Positions 56,267 through 64,000 of a stretch of 64,000 bases of DNA are shown in pieces. This DNA comes from Opitutaceae bacterium (GTDB lineage: Bacteria; Verrucomicrobiota; Verrucomicrobiia; Opitutales; Opitutaceae): the NCBI GenBank assembly GCA_028280945.1, contig JANQKV010000056.1:16969-80968 (forward strand), in the 5' to 3' direction. The translations under genes were made by a program, and so were the position numbers. The notes beneath the pieces are model-generated. The model made no database searches, had not been told where the DNA came from, and saw nothing but the letters and a program-made list of their open reading frames with translations. Within the stretch, counting starts at the first letter, position 1; the number at the start of each line of letters is the position of its first letter.

Positions 56267-57505
56267 TCAGTGCGAAGTTTCAACGGTGGCACCGCGCGGT
56301 TGACCGAGATTGGCCAGAAGGTCGGTGAACCACGGAGTGGTGGGATCGAATGGTTTGCCACCCTTGATGCGGGGAAACTCGATCGCACGGAGTTCGCCCC
56401 CCTGATCCTCGTCGTGACCGATCACCCCGCTCTCGCGACGCAACGCGCAATCCACGGCAAGGTGTACGCAGTCCTTGATGAGGTCGAGGTCGGCCTGATT
56501 CGCCGGGGCGGCGCGGGAGAAGTAACCGCTCTTTTGCACCAATACCTTTTCCGCCCCTATCATGCTGGCGAATTGCTCGCCGAACCACTTGCCGGGATTG
56601 ACCGCGTCGAGTTTCACGTGGCCAAAGGCATCCCGCGGCACGTCCTGACCGGCGGCCTCCATTTCGGCGACGATGGCGTCAACCCCGGCTCCCTCGCTGA
56701 TGAAGAGGTTGATGTTGTCGGTGTGGTCCATCAAGGCGCTCAAACGGGCGGCTTCGGCTTCGAGGTCGAGCGCCATTTCCGGAATGTAGATGCCGTGAAT
56801 CGACAGGTTGTCAGGAGAAAGCCCGAGCCCGGGAACATAATCCTCCGACTCGATGAGGCTTTGGTAAGCCTGGGCGGTGGCGGCGGTCAGCCAGCCGCAG
56901 TTTCGCCCCATGACTTCATGGATGATGAGCATGCGCGGGTTGGCATTGTGCTCTGCCACGACGTTACGGAAGTAGCGGGCGCCCTGCTCGGCGGCGGTCC
57001 ATGCGCCGAGTGATTGGCGGATGGGGTAGACGTCGTTGTCGATCGTCTTGGGCAGACCAATCACGGTCAGGCCGTAGTCATTGTTGGCCAAGTAGGCCGC
57101 CAGGTCGGCGGCGGCGGTGTTGGTATCGTCGCCCCCGATGGTGTGCAGCACATCAACCCCGTCTTTCACGAGTTGGTCGGCCGCAACTTTCTGCGGGTCC
57201 TCACCGGGTTGGACCAGGCCACGTTTTTCGCAGTCAGCCCGATTAGTGAGTTTTACGCGGCTGTTGCCGATGGGGCTGCCGCCGTGGCGGTGAAGAATAC
57301 CGGCACCCTCGCGTTCGGCGGGACCCACCTCGTAGCTCTCTCCCTTGAGCAGGCCCTTGTAGCCACCGCGATAGGCGATGATCTCAATTTCCGAGGCGAG
57401 TTCCGTGTAACGTTCGATCAGTCCACCGACGGCGGAGCTGAGGCAGGGGGCGAGGCCGCCGGCAGTGAGCAAGGCGACTTTTCGAGGTGCAGTAGGGTCA
57501 GGCAT
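56267..57505 (-). CDS. 6-phosphofructokinase family (probably PPi-dependent type)
   Basis: LLTAGGLAPCLSSAVGGLIERY, IGGDDTNTAAADLAAYL, GLPKTIDNDVYPIRQSLGAWTAAEQGA, HEVMGRNCGWLTAATAQAY; internal Met chosen. Confidence 0.88.
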   Translation of the reverse strand: MPDPTAPRKVALLTAGGLAPCLSSAVGGLIERYTELASEIEIIAYRGGYKGLLKGESYEVGPAEREGAGILHRHGGSPIGNSRVKLTNRADCEKRGLVQPGEDPQKVAADQLVKDGVDVLHTIGGDDTNTAAADLAAYLANNDYGLTVIGLPKTIDNDVYPIRQSLGAWTAAEQGARYFRNVVAEHNANPRMLIIHEVMGRNCGWLTAATAQAYQSLIESEDYVPGLGLSPDNLSIHGIYIPEMALDLEAEAARLSALMDHTDNINLFISEGAGVDAIVAEMEAAGQDVPRDAFGHVKLDAVNPGKWFGEQFASMIGAEKVLVQKSGYFSRAAPANQADLDLIKDCVHLAVDCALRRESGVIGHDEDQGGELRAIEFPRIKGGKPFDPTTPWFTDLLANLGQPRGATVETSH

Positions 57506-57582
57506 CTTGATTTGCGATTGGAGACGGACGTCGGAGAAAGCGACCACCGCAGCAAATCACTGACGCCAGCACAAGACTGGTC

Positions 57583-59370
57583 CTAGTCAATTTCGGCGCC
57601 AATCCAGCGATTAAGGCAGTTCTCGAGATCGGTCCGGCGGAGTGGCTTGGCGAGGACGGCCGAAAAACCGCTTTTCAGATAACGTTCCTGCTCCTCAGCC
57701 ATGATACTTGCGGTGACAGCAATGATGGGGAGGCGGTTGGTGGGCGGGTCTGCCCGCAGGATGCGTGTGGCTTCGATCCCATCCATGATGGGCATTTGCA
57801 CGTCCATCAGAATCAAATCCCAGCCACCCTCGCGGGCGCGCTCCACCGCATCGGCCCCGTTGCTCACGGCGACTGATTCATGGCCGAGCAGCTTGATCAT
57901 TTGCCTAAAGACAGCGTGGTTCACCCGGTCGTCGTCGGCGATGAGGATCCGACCCTTTTGTCCGGACCCGGAAGCAGCGGGTATGGTTGTGGGATCGACG
58001 GGAGGGTTGGAAAAAGAGCGAGTCGGGGTCTCGACCAGGTTGAGATCGACGATGAAGGAGAACTCCGATCCTTGGCCCGGGGAGCTCCTGACCTCTATCT
58101 CTCCGCCCATCGCCCGGACCAGATGCCGGGTAATGGCGAGGCCAAGGCCGGTGCCGCCGTAGCGGCGGGTGGTGGAGCTGTCGGCTTGAGAGAAGCGCTG
58201 AAACAGTCGTTCAACCGTCTCCTTGTCCATGCCGATACCGGTGTCCTTGATGGAAATCCCAATCGCCCGCTTCTTTGGATTCACCGAGGGTTCGTTGGTC
58301 AGGCGCAGAGAGACTTCACCCGTTTCGGTAAACTTGATCGCGTTGCCCAGCAGGTTGAGCACGCATTGGCGGAGTCGGAGAGGGTCGCCCATGAGGTATT
58401 CGGGGATGTCCTCCGCCACTTCGCTGCGGAGTTTGATTTTTTTGGCCTCGGCGGTGGGACCCAGCAACGCGGTGACCTCGTCGGCGATGGCGCGGGGAGC
58501 GAACTGCGTATGTTCAAACTTCAGTTTGCCGCTTTCAATTTTGGACAGATCGAGGATATCGTTGAGCAGGCGCAGGAGCACCTCGGCGGAACTGGAGGCA
58601 GTCTCAATCTGTTCGCGTTGCGTGGCTGTCAGCTTCGTGTTGCGCACGAGATCCAGCATGCCAATCACCCCGTTCATCGGAGTGCGGATTTCATGGCTCA
58701 TGACGGCGAGAAACTCACTTTTGGCCAAGTTGGCGGATTCGGCCTTTTCCTTGGACTCCTGCAAGGTGACGACCATGTCGTCGTTCTCGAAGTTCAGTCG
58801 GTAAAGCCGTTCCAGGTCACCATGGTGCTCCCGGGCCGTGTTGATGAGAAACACCGCGTAGAGCAGCGAACAGAAGGTCAGCGTGCCGCTTCCAACTTCA
58901 TCGAACGTCATGAAGCGTGCCAATGTCGGCCCGAGCGAACAGATGACATAAAGAACGTAACAGGGAAGAACCGAAGCGAGGGAGCGCGCGGCGCCGGCAT
59001 TCAGGCCGGCAATGACCAAAACACCCAAAACCCGGGGCAGCAGGTCGTCCGTGTCCAAAAACATCCACCCGGCGGCGCCCCAGCAGGCAGCGGACAGGCT
59101 TGAACCGACAATAAAAACTCCCCGCCAGAGGCCAATTTCTCCATGATCAGGATCGGACTTTTTGAAGGCAACCTGCAGGCCAACCCGGGCGAGGGTAACC
59201 CCGAAGACCGTGGCCATCCACGTCAGTAGCAGCGAGTGGTTTGTGTAATTCCAGATTCCAAAAGCAAACAGTCCGGCCAAAGCGAAATTCGAAAACAACC
59301 CGAAGCCGGCCGAGCGGTAAAGCAGGCGCGTCATCTCCGATTCGATTCGGGTGCGGATTCTCAGATGCAT
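57583..59370 (-). CDS. Membrane hybrid sensor histidine kinase with C-terminal receiver domain
   Basis: Multi-TM N-terminus; [74 protein letters not shown]...[14 protein letters not shown]. Confidence 0.95.
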   Translation of the reverse strand: MHLRIRTRIESEMTRLLYRSAGFGLFSNFALAGLFAFGIWNYTNHSLLLTWMATVFGVTLARVGLQVAFKKSDPDHGEIGLWRGVFIVGSSLSAACWGAAGWMFLDTDDLLPRVLGVLVIAGLNAGAARSLASVLPCYVLYVICSLGPTLARFMTFDEVGSGTLTFCSLLYAVFLINTAREHHGDLERLYRLNFENDDMVVTLQESKEKAESANLAKSEFLAVMSHEIRTPMNGVIGMLDLVRNTKLTATQREQIETASSSAEVLLRLLNDILDLSKIESGKLKFEHTQFAPRAIADEVTALLGPTAEAKKIKLRSEVAEDIPEYLMGDPLRLRQCVLNLLGNAIKFTETGEVSLRLTNEPSVNPKKRAIGISIKDTGIGMDKETVERLFQRFSQADSSTTRRYGGTGLGLAITRHLVRAMGGEIEVRSSPGQGSEFSFIVDLNLVETPTRSFSNPPVDPTTIPAASGSGQKGRILIADDDRVNHAVFRQMIKLLGHESVAVSNGADAVERAREGGWDLILMDVQMPIMDGIEATRILRADPPTNRLPIIAVTASIMAEEQERYLKSGFSAVLAKPLRRTDLENCLNRWIGAEID

Positions 59371-59570
59371 TTGATATTCAGGATTTTGCTCGAAGCTTGG
59401 GGAGAAATCGGAGGGTTGCCAGCTTGAGATAGAGGATAAGGGGATTCGCTACGAGCTTGCAAACCGATGGCATCCTTCCTGCTCCTTGCAAACTATGCAT
59501 CTTTCTCATTCAACCGATAACAAAGCGGCTCAGTTGGCGGAGAGCTTTTTGAGGAGTCGGGAGGGTAACC

Positions 59571-60782
59571 ATGCGGATTGAGTCTCCCCGAGAGTTTGAG
59601 CGGCTGGGTGCTCTGCGGGTTTATGGATTGCAAAAAGTATACGAGTTGGATGCGGGGCCGGAGACGCCGGAGAACGCATCTGATCGCGACGTGGTTCGCG
59701 TCGTGCCCACGGAGGCCTTGCATGCCATCGAAAGCGAAATGGCCATCGTCGTCCCTGTTCGCAATGAGCGGCTGAAGCTCATCGAGGGTGTCCTCGTGGG
59801 AATTCCCCACAACTGTCTCGTGATTGTTGTGTCCAACAGCCCGCGGGAGCCGATTGACAAGTTCTATCTGGAGGAGGAGGCGATCTCCAACTACGCACGC
59901 TTTACCCAGAAGAAGATTCTCGTCGTTCACCAAAAGGATCCGCACATCGCGGCGGCCTTCGCCGAAGCCGGCTACACCGATATCCTCGGTTCCGATGAAC
60001 TCGTGCGCAATGGCAAGGCCGAGGGCATGATCATGGGATCGCTGCTCGCCAAACTGATGGGCCGCAAATACGTCGGCTTTGTCGACAGCGACAATTACTT
60101 CCCGGGAGCGGTAAATGAATACGTCAAGGAATACGCCGCGGGATTCCACATCAACGGCGGCGATTTTTCCATGGTGCGCATCTCCTGGCACTCGAAGCCG
60201 AAGGTGGTGGAAAATTCCCTCTACTTCGCCAAATGGGGCCGCAGTTCCCGGCAGACCAATCAGGTGCTCAACCGGTTGCTGGGGCACCATTCGGGCTTCG
60301 AAACCGAAATCGTCAAAACCGGCAACGCGGGCGAACACGCCCTCTCCGTCGACCTGGCCATGGCGATCGATTATGCCACCGGCTACGCGGTCGAAACTTT
60401 CCACTACGTGCACATGCTGGAGAAGTATGGCGGACTGCTCGAAGGCGGCGAGTCGGCCAACGACATGCATCGGTTGGTCAAAATCAGCCAGATCGAATCC
60501 CGGAATCCCCACCTGCACGAGGTCAAAGGCGATGAACATGTCGACGACATGATCGCTGCCTCCCTCAGCACGATTTACCACTCCCGCCTTTGTCCGGAGT
60601 CGTTGCGGGCCGAGATCGAGGACGAGCTGAACCGCCGCAACTACCTCAAGGATGGCGAGCAGTTGGCACCGATGCGCATCTACAAGAGCCTCGATCGGAT
60701 GGACTTTGATGTCTTCACCGATCGGGCGGCCCCGGCTCTCAAGGTGGTAGGCGAGAAGTCGAAGAAGCCTGCGACGGTTTAA
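59571..60782 (+). CDS. mpgS: Mannosyl-3-phosphoglycerate synthase
   Basis: MAIVVPVRNERLKLIEGVLVGIPHNCLVIVVSNSPREPIDKFYLE, KYVGFVDSDNYFPGAVNEYVKEYAAGF, HHSGFETEIVKTGNAGEHAL. Confidence 0.92.
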   Translation: MRIESPREFERLGALRVYGLQKVYELDAGPETPENASDRDVVRVVPTEALHAIESEMAIVVPVRNERLKLIEGVLVGIPHNCLVIVVSNSPREPIDKFYLEEEAISNYARFTQKKILVVHQKDPHIAAAFAEAGYTDILGSDELVRNGKAEGMIMGSLLAKLMGRKYVGFVDSDNYFPGAVNEYVKEYAAGFHINGGDFSMVRISWHSKPKVVENSLYFAKWGRSSRQTNQVLNRLLGHHSGFETEIVKTGNAGEHALSVDLAMAIDYATGYAVETFHYVHMLEKYGGLLEGGESANDMHRLVKISQIESRNPHLHEVKGDEHVDDMIAASLSTIYHSRLCPESLRAEIEDELNRRNYLKDGEQLAPMRIYKSLDRMDFDVFTDRAAPALKVVGEKSKKPATV

Positions 60783-60796
60783 GGAAACCAGAACGG

Positions 60797-61666
60797 ATGA
60801 GCCTGCCGTTTGATTTGGCTTCTCCCTGGTTGGTTTTCTCCGACCTGGATGGCACGTTGCTCGATTGGCAAACCTACTCGCCCGTCGTGGCGCGTCCCGC
60901 CCTGGCGCGATTGCGGGAACTGGGTGTGCCGGTGATTTTTTGTTCGTCCAAAACAGCGACAGAACAACGGGCCCTGCGCGAAAGCCTGCGCATCCGCTCG
61001 ATTCCCAGCATCGTGGAAAACGGGGCGGCGATCATCGTGCCCGATGCCGCCGGTTTGCCCACGGGAGATTGGGAACCGGCGCCGGGTGAACCAGGCAGGC
61101 GGGTGAAGGTTCTCGGCATGACGGTTGGGGAAGTGCGCCTGCGTCTTGATCGCGTGCGCGAGCGCACGGACCTACCGCTGCGGGGTTACCAGGAGATCGA
61201 CAACAAAACCCTTGCCGATTTGACGGGCTTGGAGCTGGCCGCCGCCGGTCGTGCGCGAACCCGTGATTACAGTGAAACGCTGGTGGATCAGCTTTCGCAT
61301 GAGGAATGGCAGCGTCTTGATGCCGAGTTTGCGCGCGAAGGCTTGGAGTGCCGCCATGGCGGCCGGTTTCGCACCGTGACGGGGGCCGGCACCGACAAAG
61401 GCCGCGCCGTGCGCGCCATCAGCGACCTCTATCGCCAGGCCTATGGGCGCGACGTGCACTCTGTGGGATTGGGCGACAGCGCCAACGACCTGCCCATGCT
61501 GGCGGCGGTGGATCGACCGTTTCTGGTCGCCCGCGAAGATGGCACCTGGGCCGATTTTGAACTGCCGCACCTGGAACGCATGCCGGGACGCGGCCCTCAC
61601 GGTTGGATCGAGGCGACCAACCACCTCCTGCACGAGGCGCATCGCGATGGTGTGCCGGTCGGTTAG
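60797..61666 (+). CDS. mpgP: Mannosyl-3-phosphoglycerate phosphatase (HAD family)
   Basis: LVFSDLDGTLLDWQTYS, IFCSSKTATEQRALRESL, GLGDSANDLPMLAAVDRPFLV; immediately downstream of mpgS. Confidence 0.9.
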   Translation: MSLPFDLASPWLVFSDLDGTLLDWQTYSPVVARPALARLRELGVPVIFCSSKTATEQRALRESLRIRSIPSIVENGAAIIVPDAAGLPTGDWEPAPGEPGRRVKVLGMTVGEVRLRLDRVRERTDLPLRGYQEIDNKTLADLTGLELAAAGRARTRDYSETLVDQLSHEEWQRLDAEFAREGLECRHGGRFRTVTGAGTDKGRAVRAISDLYRQAYGRDVHSVGLGDSANDLPMLAAVDRPFLVAREDGTWADFELPHLERMPGRGPHGWIEATNHLLHEAHRDGVPVG

Positions 61667-64000
61667 CTTCGTTGACGCCGGGCGCGACTTCGACCGCCTC
61701 GCCAAGCGATCAACCATAGGCCGGTGATCATGAGTGCCCAAGTGGAAGGCTCCGGAATCGGGGTGAATTCGAAGTTGGAGAATACCACGCTGTTAGGATC
61801 AAAGATACTCCCGCTGCCGTAGTTCACCACAAAGGAGCGCTGCATGTCCCCCGTATAGACGCGGCCGCCATTGGCGACGTTAAGGAACGAACCGGTCAGG
61901 TTGCCGGCCGAGTAGAGGGTGAAGGTGTCGGTTTTAATCGGGTCGAGAGAGGCCAGGAGGTCCCAGGAAAGATTGCCGTTGAGTGTCAGTGTGCCGCTGA
62001 CCGAGACCAAGTCCGCGCTGGCCGGGTCGGTTGACGCATTGACCTCAAAGAATGAGGTGGAAGTCGATAGCAGGGTGAGGTCTCCGGTGATGTTGAGTGA
62101 TCCAATGCTGTTGCCGGGAGAGACGTTGCCACCGACTTGGAAATTGCCCACCAAGCTGCCATTGCCGCGGAGCGTGGCGGAGGTGGGAAGCTGCAGGGTG
62201 TGGGCAAAAGAGATCCTGCCTCCGTCGGGATCGAGGGAGCCGCTCGTGAAAGTGAAGGTGTCGGCGAAGTGAAGGGTGCCGGTGTTGGCGAAGACGCGGC
62301 CTTGGTTGGTGAACGGCACACTGATGGTGGTTGTGCCCGTTCCTGCGGTTTTGCCAAAACTGCCGCTGTTGGTGACCGAAAAGTCGGACGTGGGAGAGCT
62401 GAAGGATCCGTCGGTTGCGGCGTTGAACGTTCCACTGTTGATCAGGGAGTTTCCGCCGCTCCCGGTCATTTCGCTGTTGGTCCACTCCATCTGGCCGTCG
62501 TTGGTGAAAGTCCGATTGAGCGGATTGTCCTCCACATGGGAGAACTTGATCGCTGCTCCGCTGCCGATGGTGGTCGAACCACTGCTGTCGAAAACGCCGC
62601 CGTTTACCTCGATGTTCCCGCTGAGGGTATGGGTTCCCGTGACGGTGCCGCCGCTGATTAAGGCGTGTTGGCCGAGGCTTACGTTGTCGTTGAGAGCAAA
62701 CGTTCCTCCGGAAAGCACGATATCACCACCGTTTGGTGCAGTCGTGTTGTTGTTGAAGGTGAAGCCATTGGTGAAGGTGATGCTGGTTCCGCTCCAAGCG
62801 TCGAAGAGGCCGGCATTGGATGTTCCTCCCGCGGTCAATAGGACACTGCCGGTGTGGGTTTCGAATCGTCCGGAAACAGTCACCGGGAGATCAAACGTGC
62901 TCGTGCCGGTGCCGCTGGTTTTGCGGAAGCTGCCGGAAACATCCAGAAATCCGTTGCCGGTGAGATCCTGATTCATTTCCCCGTCAAAGGTGGTGGTCAT
63001 TAGACCCTTGACGGTCAGTCCCGCGCCATTCCCGGTGCGGATGGTGCCGCTGCGCCACTCCAAGCTGGCGTTGGTATCGACAGACAGATTGGAAGCGTCC
63101 AAGTCCAGGAAGCTCGTGGCGGCGATGACCCCAACCGAGGTGTTTTGAAGGTTGATGTTGCGGCCGGAGGCAACCGTGCCCGAGCGATAAGTCCAGCCGC
63201 TGTCGAAGTTAAAGGAGCCGTCGACCATTGCTCCATTTTGCTCGAAGTTGGACTGGAAGGTGGTTTCCCCGGTAAGCGTGCCGCCATCACCATAGAAGGT
63301 GCCGGAGCCAGTGATCGAGGAACCGGAAACGAAGTTGGTCGCTCCCGTGGATTGCACGTAGCCCCCATTGGTGAGGGTGAGGGTGGACGTGGCGGCAAAG
63401 CTGGCGCCACCGTCAAGTTTCAAGTTGCCGGCGTTTATATTAACCGTGCCAGAGTTGTTGAAGGTGGAGTCAAACTCGGTAGTGCCCGGATTGATTTTGT
63501 TGTAGGTGCCGGTGGAGGTGTTGGTGAAGACCGGGGCAGTGCCGCCGCTGAAGTTGTAGAAGCGGGCGTCGGCCGAATCATTAAAGATGCCGTTGTTCGT
63601 AATGGTGGAGCCCGTGCCGCCAGTGAGGGCTCCGGTGGTCCAGTTCATGGTGCCGTTGTTGACGAAGGCGCGCGAGGAGAAGTGGTTGTTGTCAGAGTTG
63701 CTGATGTTGAAGACGGAGCCGCTGTCATTGGTGGTGGTGCCCGAGCTCGCGAACGAACCATCCGTCCAAGTGGCACCATTGGTGAAGGTGTGGGTGCCGG
63801 CGACGACACCGCCCTGGATCAGGAAGTTGTTTACGCCGATGGTACCGTCCAGGGTAACCGTGCCGCCGGTGACTTGGAACTGCCCCAGACCAGTCAATCG
63901 GCTGGCATCGGCGATTGCGTAGGTATTATCGAACTGGAGTGTGGCTCCGGAAGCGACCGCGAAGGATCCGGTGGCTGAGGTGGTGCCGCCGCCGTCGAGT
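61663..64000 (-). CDS. PEP-CTERM repeat protein, autotransporter-like beta repeats; 5' end lies beyond the window
   Basis: C-terminus PIPEPSTWALMITGLWLIAWRGGRSRARRQRS; Gly/Thr/Asn-rich repeats (VTGTHTLSGNIEVNGGVFDSSGSTT); frame stays open to 64000. Confidence 0.85.
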   Translation of the reverse strand, partial: LDGGGTTSATGSFAVASGATLQFDNTYAIADASRLTGLGQFQVTGGTVTLDGTIGVNNFLIQGGVVAGTHTFTNGATWTDGSFASSGTTTNDSGSVFNISNSDNNHFSSRAFVNNGTMNWTTGALTGGTGSTITNNGIFNDSADARFYNFSGGTAPVFTNTSTGTYNKINPGTTEFDSTFNNSGTVNINAGNLKLDGGASFAATSTLTLTNGGYVQSTGATNFVSGSSITGSGTFYGDGGTLTGETTFQSNFEQNGAMVDGSFNFDSGWTYRSGTVASGRNINLQNTSVGVIAATSFLDLDASNLSVDTNASLEWRSGTIRTGNGAGLTVKGLMTTTFDGEMNQDLTGNGFLDVSGSFRKTSGTGTSTFDLPVTVSGRFETHTGSVLLTAGGTSNAGLFDAWSGTSITFTNGFTFNNNTTAPNGGDIVLSGGTFALNDNVSLGQHALISGGTVTGTHTLSGNIEVNGGVFDSSGSTTIGSGAAIKFSHVEDNPLNRTFTNDGQMEWTNSEMTGSGGNSLINSGTFNAATDGSFSSPTSDFSVTNSGSFGKTAGTGTTTISVPFTNQGRVFANTGTLHFADTFTFTSGSLDPDGGRISFAHTLQLPTSATLRGNGSLVGNFQVGGNVSPGNSIGSLNITGDLTLLSTSTSFFEVNASTDPASADLVSVSGTLTLNGNLSWDLLASLDPIKTDTFTLYSAGNLTGSFLNVANGGRVYTGDMQRSFVVNYGSGSIFDPNSVVFSNFEFTPIPEPSTWALMITGLWLIAWRGGRSRARRQRS

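Noticed and set aside
61663-64000. Considered as a classical type V autotransporter
   Set aside because: The C-terminus is a PEP-CTERM sorting signal, with no beta-barrel translocator visible.

Overview
The window is about 64 kb of a GC-rich bacterial chromosome. The gene content (PEP-CTERM protein, clustered ADOP-type permeases with PadR, characteristic secreted repeat proteins) suggests Verrucomicrobiota/Opitutales-like, but this is an inference. I see no rRNA, tRNA, CRISPR array or complete transposon. Order of genes: sucD(partial)-sucC, a small HTH-like gene, rph, a 2-oxoacid:ferredoxin oxidoreductase pair, a secreted repeat protein, an acetyl-CoA hydrolase/CoA-transferase, tdk, a ClC channel; a ~16.6 kb block of six large orphan ABC permeases (ADOP type) with a PadR regulator; a cytochrome c protein with a duplicated module; YheT hydrolase, DoxX, a seventh permease, PhoD-like phosphatase, CaCA antiporter, ABC-F ATPase, a TrhO-RluA fusion, htpG, AGCS symporter, two tandem paralogous lipoproteins, NhaC, sulfatase, LptF/G, DgkA, a SeqA-like protein, 2OG-Fe(II) oxygenase, phosphofructokinase, hybrid histidine kinase, mannosylglycerate synthesis (mpgS-mpgP) and a PEP-CTERM repeat protein truncated by the window edge. 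The most interesting observations are: (1) a protein with both N- and C-terminal similarity to SeqA, the hemimethylated-GATC binding replication regulator best known from Dam+ Gammaproteobacteria, with a perfect 24-bp palindrome just upstream of its start codon; (2) a composite dispersed intergenic repeat built from two arm types in direct and inverted orientation, present twice and packed tightly between genes; (3) a second shorter dispersed repeat family; (4) the ADOP/PadR block; (5) a TrhO-pseudouridine synthase fusion; (6) a cytochrome c with an internally duplicated periplasmic module. All homology calls come from reading the sequences, with no database search.
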